Source: Welwitschia mirabilis (taxonomy: Eukaryota > Gnetophyta > Gnetopsida > Welwitschiales). Taken from it: a stretch of 64,000 nucleotides of DNA. A program made the translations under genes and the position numbers. Positions 57,164-64,000 of the stretch are shown here, in pieces. Below the pieces are notes generated by a model. That model did no database searches. It worked only from the letters and a program-made list of their open reading frames with translations, and was not told the DNA's origin. Where the stretch lies: contig JBOZIK010000001.1 of assembly GCA_051453625.1 (NCBI GenBank), forward strand, positions 220,576,733 to 220,640,732, given 5' to 3'. Numbering within the stretch: the stretch's first letter is position 1; each line of letters begins with the position of its first letter.

Positions 57164-57582
57164 NNNNNNNNNNNNNNNNNNNNNNNNNNNNNNNNNNNNN
57201 NNNNNNNNNNNNNNNNNNNNNNNNNNNNNNNNNNNNNNNNNNNNNNNNNNNNNNNNNNNNNNNNNNNNNNNNNNNNNNNNNNNNNNNNNNNNNNNNNNNN
57301 NNNNNNNNNNNNNNNNNNNNNNNNNNNNNNNNNNNNNNNNNNNNNNNNNNNNNNNNNNNNNNNNNNNNNNNNNNNNNNNNNNNNNNNNNNNNNNNNNNNN
57401 NNNNNNNNNNNNNNNNNNNNNNNNNNNNNNNNNNNNNNNNNNNNNNNNNNNNNNNNNNNNNNNNNNNNNNNNNNNNNNNNNNNNNNNNNNNNNNNNNNNN
57501 NNNNNNNNNNNNNNNNNNNNNNNNNNNNNNNNNNNNNNNNNNNNNNNNNNNNNNNNNNNNNNNNNNNNNNNNNNNNNNNNNN
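57164..57582. other. 419-base assembly gap near the 3' end of F
   Basis: The sequence before it (about 57090-57163) recurs after it (57583-57669), so it is either an unresolved tandem repeat or redundant overlap. Confidence 0.85.
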
Positions 57583-57693
57583 TCAAGTTCTTGTTTGGTT
57601 TGGTTTATTTATTTGTATGCATGTGTTATTTCTTTGAATTCTTTTTTATATTCCTATTTGTAAGAATGTTTTGCATGATTGTATTCTTAATGT

Positions 57694-57705
57694 CAAGAGT
57701 GAGAT
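57694..57705 (+). other. Polypurine tract of element F
   Basis: CAAGAGTGAGAT directly before TGATGAGAATTT of the 3' LTR; the usual copia form is CAAGTGGGAGAT. Confidence 0.7.
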
Positions 57706-58840
57706 TGATGAGAATTTACATAATAACATTAAGAATACAATGGTATTACCTAACTAGCTTTTGTAATGAGACATTCTTGAATTCAATTTTTGATGCCTTA
57801 CATTATTTAATAAAAGGATGCTCAAATATTAATACTTCTATGAACATCTCTCCATAAAATGAACAAGTATAATATGTGTTAGATATGGTGTTAAACAAAA
57901 ACACACTTTATTTTTTAAAGATCTCTATGATTTCTCTTAATAAACTTAAAAGTAAGATTATTTTACATTACATTAGATTAAATTAAAGATTTTAAATTTC
58001 ATGCCGTAACTAACAAATTACTTTAGTTTAATTATGTTTATTTTGCTAATATAAAACTTAATAGTTTGTTTTTGCTTAATTCTTAGAAATTATTTAATTT
58101 TTTATCAAATATTAATTACCCATCAGTTAATCATAGACAGTCTCATTACTCAGAAATAAGAATTATAGCAACCATTACCAAAACATTTAAAGAGGGATAA
58201 ATTCATTTTCTGCATCAATTCCTCTACATATTCGATAACAACTTATCAAAGTGACTCCTTTTTAAAGTTTTTTTTGAAGCAAATTAATATGATTTATAGT
58301 TCATAGATAGTAGAAATTCAAATATTATCAAGATTGAAGATTCTAGTTTCCATTTGCTGTAGACTTTTAACTTACATTTGCCAATGGAGACCAAAATGCC
58401 TCACTGAATGCTTTTATTCATAAAAGCTCTAGGAGCCTTGTAATATCTACTAGGAGTGATGATAATAATGATTGGAGTGGTGTTACCTATTAGATACATG
58501 ATGTTTAGGAATAAGCATATTCCTTCTTTGTACGTCTATGCCAAATAGACATTAAAGGATTTGACATAAGCAGATTGAGATTTGATTTCATTTTTCTTTC
58601 TTTTACCATTTGCTAAATTTGTTTTTAATCTAATGAATTAATGCATGTTAAGATTTGATTACTGAAAGCGACAAAAAATTGAAGATACCCAAATGCATAA
58701 AATATTTGTTCATAGGTTCTATATTTATTATAGATAATTAAATGTTATTGGATCAGACAACTAAAGTACATTATAATTGAGTTCTTCTAAAATTTGAAAG
58801 ATCTAAAAAATGTGCATGATCTAAATGTTTTGGTGATGTT
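57706..58840 (+). repeat. 3' LTR of element F, truncated
   Basis: Aligns with 49642 to about 50790. Ends abruptly at the start of the LTR of E, before the TATA box. Confidence 0.82.
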
Positions 58841-60708
58841 TGTTATGATGTGGATTTGTGCAATCTTTAAATCCTTAGGTAAAACTTCTGAATCATCATA
58901 CTTATGGAAAAACACATACTAGTATAGATAGGAGTTAATCCAAATGTTGTAATCCATTGAAGGCCCTAGGGTAGAACTTAGAGAATTGATTTCACAAAGT
59001 ATTTTCAGTCTTTTTCCTTTAGTAAATGAAAATAAAGAACAATAAATGTAATGTAAGATGAATGATGATGAAATGCAAATAGATGAAATGCAAGTGTAAT
59101 GAGTCAATTTGAATTCCAATCCTTTTATCATAAGAATTAGCCATTATAACTTAGATCAATTAGGAAGAGTTATCACTTATCCCTAATTAACATAAGCTAT
59201 AAGATATATGAAATAGAATATGAGCAAATGCAAATGTGGAAATGCAATAAAATGAAAGACAATGCAAGATCTAAACTAATAATATTAACCTTAATAAAGG
59301 TTATCCTTATGATCTAGATAAACTATGAAGATGTCACCAAATCATAATTAATTTAAATCATAAGGTAGATTTACATAATAGAATTTTTGAATTAATCCTC
59401 AATTTAGCATCCACTTACAACAAAGTAGCAGCATCTTCATGGAGGATACTCAGCTCAACACCAAGGAAATCTTCTCTCTGTAGCTAATGGATGAACCTCT
59501 TGTCCTTCAATCTTTTATCACACAAATATTTAGTATAAAATATGAATTTTAAGTAAGGACAAGATGGGTATTNNNNNNNNNNNNNNNNNNNNNNNNNNNN
59601 NNNNNNNNNNNNNNNNNNNNNNNNNNNNNNNNNNNNNNNNNNNNNNNNNNNNNNNNNNNNNNNNNNNNNNNNNNNNNNNNNNNNNNNNNNNNNNNNNNNN
59701 NNNNNNNNNNNNNNNNNNNNNNNNNNNNNNNNNNNNNNNNNNNNNNNNNNNNNNNNNNNNNNNNNNNNNNNNNNNNNNNNNNNNTTTTGCCCTACATATC
59801 AGGGAGATGACACCTCCTGAGAAAAGGGGGTTCATTGACTCTTAGCTCTAGTCCATATCATCATCACAAGTAGCTACTAAAGTGGTGTCATCTTGACTAT
59901 CATCGAGACACCAATGGAGATGATAGTGGGGATGATACCCTTCAAAATCTCTCTACCTAAAGGAAATTAGCCTCCTTCATTATTGATCTTCCTCCAAACA
60001 CTAAGTATTAGAATATGCCTAAAATACCTCCAAATATGTCAAGAACATCATGTTTTCATGATCATCCCTTTGACTCTCCATAATCATCAGAATTATATCT
60101 AAACCTATATAAATGTCCTACAAAAGTACTCAAAATACCCCATCAAAATCCTACAAATTTGCATTACAACATAATCTTCTACTNNNNNNNNNNNNNNNNN
60201 NNNNNNNNNNNNNNNNNNNNNNNNNNNNNNNNNNNNNNNNNNNNNNNNNNNNNNNNNNNNNNNNNNNNNNNNNNNNNNNNNNNGATTACATTAACCCATT
60301 ACAAGATAATGTACTTCCATTCAAACAAAATAGTTATTATACTATGTATCATAAGAATGATAATAGGGATGATACTCCATAATAAGAGGTGATTTATTAG
60401 CTTTAAGCCCCCATAATTAACTTTATAGCCTCAGTCCATATTAGTAGTATTATTGTCCTAACTATCGTGAAGACAATAGCTTTATCTTTTTAGCTTAAGA
60501 CAAATTAGTCTTCTACATTATTATTTTCCTTCAAAACATGAAGTACTAGAATATTCTTGAGATGCCTTTAAATATGTCAATAATTGCATGTTTCAATGAT
60601 CATCACATTGATTCTCCATAATCATCATATTGCATCTAAACCTATATAAATGTCCTATAAAATTACTTAAAATGCTTCATCAAAATCCTACAAATTTGCA
60701 TTACAACA
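58841..60708 (-). repeat. 3' LTR of element E
   Basis: Plus-strand start TGTTATGATGTGG, end GCATTACAACA. R-U5 side resembles D (ACTAGTATAGATAGGAGTTAATCCAAATG), U3 side resembles A. Conserved leader block at 59408-59510. Gaps at 59573-59784 and 60184-60283. The U3 end with the adjoining PPT bases is present twice (about 59840-60183 and 60370-60720) with roughly 15% differences. Confidence 0.78.
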
Positions 60709-60722
60709 TAATCTTCTACTTA
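60709..60722 (-). other. Decayed polypurine tract of element E
   Basis: The minus strand reads AAGTAGAAGATTA before TGTTGTAATGC; compare AAGTAAGGGGCTA in B. Confidence 0.55.
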
Positions 60723-61396
60723 GCCTTGTCAGTCCCTAGAAAAGTAAGTAATCAATAATATTGTAAGCCAATTTGATCAAGATAAATAGTAGTTAGGGAA
60801 ATTTAAATTGAGTTTAGAAATTTTCACCATGTAGGATCAAATATTAAAAACTAATTAATTGATATAATACCTCTATAAGATGAATAATAGATATGTCATC
60901 CTATATGTCATCTGGATGATAATGGGGACAATAGGCTTGGAAAATTAGAATGAAAGTCAGATGCTTGCAAATATGATCATTAAAAAAATACAAATACTGA
61001 TATCTTCATTAGCCTTCTACTTAAAATGTTTAACACATCACACTATAACAATTGAATATCATACACAATAATCATTATAAGTTGTAATAATGATAGATTT
61101 AGAAAATGATGATGTATACGCATAATCAAGGATAGTGATGTTGAAATTCATGTGTATAAACTAAGTAGTAATAACTCAGAATGATGTATAAAAATTCACT
61201 AGTGAGTTTTAAATATATTCTACAAGGGATAAATTCAAAATAAGGTCATAATATTACTTCTCTTGGTTATGGGATCTTTAGTGTCTTGAATTACAACTAT
61301 AAGAAAGTTGTATAACTGTGCTACTGTGGCCTACTAAATAATGCCCATAATGCATACCATGCAAGTAATATAAAATCATATATTGATTAATGCACC

Positions 61397-61422
<26 letters not shown>
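61397..61422 (+). repeat. (AT)n microsatellite
   Basis: About thirteen AT units. Confidence 0.95.
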
Positions 61423-61427
<5 letters not shown>

Positions 61428-62550
61428 AATCTCAAAATGACCCTCATAAAATTTTTTTTTGCTTAAATATCTCCAAGATTACATAGAAATTGGTCTTGAT
61501 TCACCCATCTCGTATTGCAATAAGCTAAGAGGAGCTGTGCTATCCACTTAGTCATCCTGACAACATACATGGGATGACACTCAGAAAAAGAAGGATCTAG
61601 AAAAATAGTAAAGTCTAATAGAATTGGATAATCAAGAATAGCAATAGTGAAGCATCAAAAAGTCATGATAAATTATAAAAGATAGGTAAAAGCTAAGAAC
61701 CATTATTCAAGGGATTATTGTAGAGGAGTTGGAAATAGAAAAAGCTCAAGGTAATAAAAAAGGATCAGGCCATGATAAGAACCAAAGAAATAGAATCAAC
61801 GTTAAAGAAAATCCTCAAAGATGTCCCAAACTCAATAAGCATTTAGGATTTTATAATTGGATGTATGCAAAACTAAAAGCAGAGAAATGGAAAAAGTATT
61901 AGCATAAAATAAAAGAAACAAATCAATCAAAGTGAAAGGAAAGAATTAATCAAAGTGAAAGAAATACATCAATTAAAGTGATAAAAGAAAAACAACCCTT
62001 GTAGATAAAAAATATGAGTTAAAAATAAAAAGAAAACCAAAAAACTACCAAATGATTTAGTCCTAATTATTGTGTGAAAAAAGATATGAAAAAGACTTTG
62101 AAAATTCCAAATAAAATAACTTAGGAAAACATAATAAAAATGAACAAATAGGAACATGAAGAAGATTATCTATCTATCCAAAGTTCCAACCTAGCAAAGT
62201 ATCTTGGTAGAAATCATAAATTCACTTAATTAATAATACATAACATAATGTACAGAAAAAAAAAAAATCAGAAAGTACCACTCAAATGGATAATGATTTT
62301 GATGATATCAAGCATATCTAATGTTGTTACTTAAGAGATGATAAGATCAAAAGCTACTAAAAAATAAAATCACTTGCTAATACCCCAAAACAACACTATA
62401 ATCTAAGAAAGTAAAATGATCATGTAAAAGTACTATATGCAAAATGAGTCTAGAAAAGCAATACCTCTGATAACACTAGGGACATCACTAATCCTGTAGC
62501 CTCTAAGTAAAAATCATTTTTCCATGATGAGGGGAGTGGAACCACTATTA

Positions 62551-62632
62551 TAGGATTAAGGACACAAACATCATGGTCAACTAGCCCCCTATAGGAGTAA
62601 GGACACAAACATCATGGTTAACTAACCCCCTA
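62551..62632 (+). repeat. 41-bp tandem duplication in element E
   Basis: TAGGATTAAGGACACAAACA at 62551 recurs as TAGGAGTAAGGACACAAACA at 62592; both units end in ACTARCCCCCTA. No gap is nearby, so it is real rather than an assembly artefact. Confidence 0.85.
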
Positions 62633-63089
62633 GTGGAGTTTTCATAGCTACCATATCATACTATTAAAGGCCCCTCTTAGGAAGATTTTCCCTAGTGCAC
62701 TTGCGATAGGACATCATGATGGCCATGGTTTTTAGCCTAGATATAAAAGATCATGATTATTATGTATTTATTTTTTTCTTGAAGTGAGAAAAATAAATTC
62801 CACATGATTAAGTACTCATAAGAATAAGGGTGAAGTATTAAGATGAGAAACAAGGAAGAACACCTAAACAAATAAAGACTTACATCATTGAGAGAGAACA
62901 AAAGAACCAAGGCATCTTCCCTTGAAATAAAGTTCATAGACATACAAATTTCTTAAGATTGGGTGAAGCTAATCTTATCACTTTGACATGCCCAAGTAAA
63001 AGATTTACTATTTATGGTAACTTCATAAAGTAAAAAAATAGGAAACTTAAAAATATTCAAGTGATAGCATAACATTTACCAAAAGAATC

Positions 63090-63345
63090 AACCAAGGAAG
63101 AATTTAAATAATGTAGGAGGAAAATCCAAGATAAGTTCTTCTATCATATTCAAAGTTTAATTGATAGATATTTCAATAATTTTTAACCTTCTATCCATTA
63201 ACTTCTGAATTTCCCAACTATTTAAATTGGGGATTTCAACTGAGCTATTTTAAAATGTATTTTTCCTAAAAGATAAGGACCTAACCATTGAGAAGTTTAA
63301 GTAGTTATGTAAAAAGTGCACTTGAGTATTGTATTTTTTTTAGAA
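63090..63345 (-). pseudogene. Integrase C-terminal tail remnant of element E
   Basis: The minus strand reads NTQVHFLHNYLNF, then VRSLSFRKN and, at 63190-63240, WEIQKLMDRRLKI. It aligns with the D tail (NTQVHLLHKKF, DPYLMEKVH, DIQKFNGQRIKL). Both derive from the same polyprotein end. In E it directly follows the unknown module, with no RT, RNase H or integrase core in between. Confidence 0.65.
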
Positions 63346-63559
63346 AAATCAGGGTCAAACAAAATAGAAAAAATTTAATAAAACATAAAATGTATACAAT
63401 CATTTTGGAATAAAATAAATTAGAGGAGAAGAGAGTAAAATGATAAAAATTTGATATCATAATTTTCAGAATTCAAATAAGACATAAAAAAATTATAACT
63501 TTCATTAACAAATAATATCTTATTAAAACATTATAAATCATGACTATTATTATATAATT

Positions 63560-63956
63560 CATTTAAGGTACTACTCGAAGAATGGATCTAAGAATTTTTT
63601 AAGGGCTTTTGAGAATATTTAATAAGATTTAGAAGCTCCTTAAGATTAAATTCTAGGCATGGATTATCATCAAGAAGATAAGGTTTTCCCTAATTTAAAA
63701 TTACAAGATATTCTATGTCATACTTTTGAAAAGGGTAATAATTAAAAACACAAGGTAAAATAGACTTGATAAAAAAGGAAAAAAATGTGATTTTGAGTAT
63801 CACATGGACTTTTAAAAGGAAGATATTAAAAGATAGTAGGAATAGAATCTTCAAAATTATGAGTTTTATAAAAGTCAAGGAAAGGAACATGGCTTTGAAA
63901 ATTACATGAAGGTTCAAATGGAAGAGATGGAGAAAGGTTATCATTATCAAGATCAT
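63560..63956 (-). pseudogene. Unknown conserved module of element E
   Basis: The minus strand has an 88-codon open stretch (63690-63956) ending in FQKYDIEYLVILN, a stop, then GKPYLLDDNPCLEFNLKELL (DNPCL at 63654-63668). The same frame of A reads YFQKNHMExLVILNWYKPYF. Further down, YNFFMSYLNSENYDIK parallels YQFFISYLSFENFSYH of B. Function unknown. Confidence 0.6.
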
Positions 63957-64000
63957 AAGGTAATGTGAAAGTAAAAGTAGAAGTAAAAGGAAGGATATAA

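Larger units (their letters stand above)
49642..58840 (+). mobile_element. Element F: degenerate Ty1/copia retrotransposon, 3' LTR cut by element E
   Basis: Order on the plus strand: 5' LTR (49642-52554), iMet-type PBS, gag (UBN2-like), protease, integrase, RT, RNase H, PPT, and the first 1.1 kb of the 3' LTR (57706-58840). Integrase lies before RT, the Ty1/copia order. The 3' LTR stops at 58840, exactly where the LTR of E begins, at a point matching about 50790 in the 5' LTR. The missing end may lie beyond E outside the window. All frames are broken. The 2.9-kb LTR is long for Ty1/copia. Confidence 0.88.
60723..63089 (-). other. 3' region of element E
   Basis: AT-rich with no coding signal. 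It contains a palindromic-motif copy (60907-60920), an AT microsatellite (61397-61422), a 41-bp tandem duplication (62551-62632) and the block 62630-62720 shared with D. Confidence 0.55.
58841..64000 (-). mobile_element. Element E: Athila-like non-autonomous element, runs past the window end
   Basis: Minus-strand 3' part only: unknown module (63956-63560), integrase-tail remnant (63345-63090), 3' region, PPT and 3' LTR (60708-58841). The LTR U3 is the same family as in A (shared TGTTGTAATGC start and a similar following 150 bases), while the 3' region and integrase tail resemble D (for example 62630-62720 against 7149-7270). The insertion point splits the 3' LTR of F. RT and RNase H are not seen between module and integrase tail. 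Confidence 0.75.

Noticed and set aside
1-64000. CRISPR arrays, operons, rRNA genes and other prokaryotic or organellar features
   Set aside because: None seen. Tandem arrays here are LTR subrepeats or microsatellites, and composition and content are those of a plant nuclear repeat region.

Overview
This is a nuclear window from a land plant, probably a seed plant with a large repeat-rich genome. It is strongly AT-rich, has no intact host gene that I can recognise, and is filled with old, degenerate LTR retrotransposons of plant type: Athila-like Ty3/gypsy with tRNA-Asp primer sites, and Ty1/copia with a tRNA-iMet primer site. Every polyprotein is broken by stops and frameshifts, many of them C-to-T or G-to-A, as expected from decay of methylated DNA. 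The species cannot be fixed from the sequence. Assembly gaps (N runs) are frequent. Most 100-base gaps are flanked by the same sequence on both sides, so short duplications at gaps are assembly artefacts, and open frames running through N are meaningless.

Layout. 1-1270: flank. 1271-16695: element D (minus strand), an Athila-like element with recognisable gag, protease, reverse transcriptase, RNase H and integrase remnants, two LTRs, PBS, PPT and a near-matching 5-bp target duplication. 16696-19862: AT-rich spacer with a CA repeat around a 970-base gap. 19863-49062: element B (minus strand), whose two LTRs lie 26.5 kb apart because other elements landed inside it. These are G (21899-26318, a 4.4-kb solo LTR with an exact target duplication), A (27080-35483, plus strand, complete LTR-PBS-gag-PPT-LTR structure) and C (36952-47278, plus strand, iMet PBS, no recognisable gag or pol). 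49063-49641: spacer. 49642-58840: element F, a Ty1/copia element (plus strand) whose 3' LTR is cut by element E. E (58841 to beyond the window end, minus strand) is another Athila-like relative.

How the parts relate. D is the only Ty3/gypsy element with recognisable pol. A has a D-like gag, and E has a D-like integrase tail and 3' region. A, B and E all carry a shared protein module that I do not recognise (core LNW..PY.L..NPCL..(N/S)L(K/R)E(L/I)L), and no reverse transcriptase is visible in them. I read A, B and E as a non-autonomous group that may have been mobilised by D-like elements; this is inference.

The least explained signals are: the shared module; a palindromic motif near GTCATCTAGATGAC scattered through several LTRs and leaders; exact 54-bp tandem arrays that mimic the tRNA primer-binding site at the 3' end of both LTRs of C; and a GC- and CpG-richer segment (39.9-43.3 kb) inside C that looks like captured or stranded host DNA.
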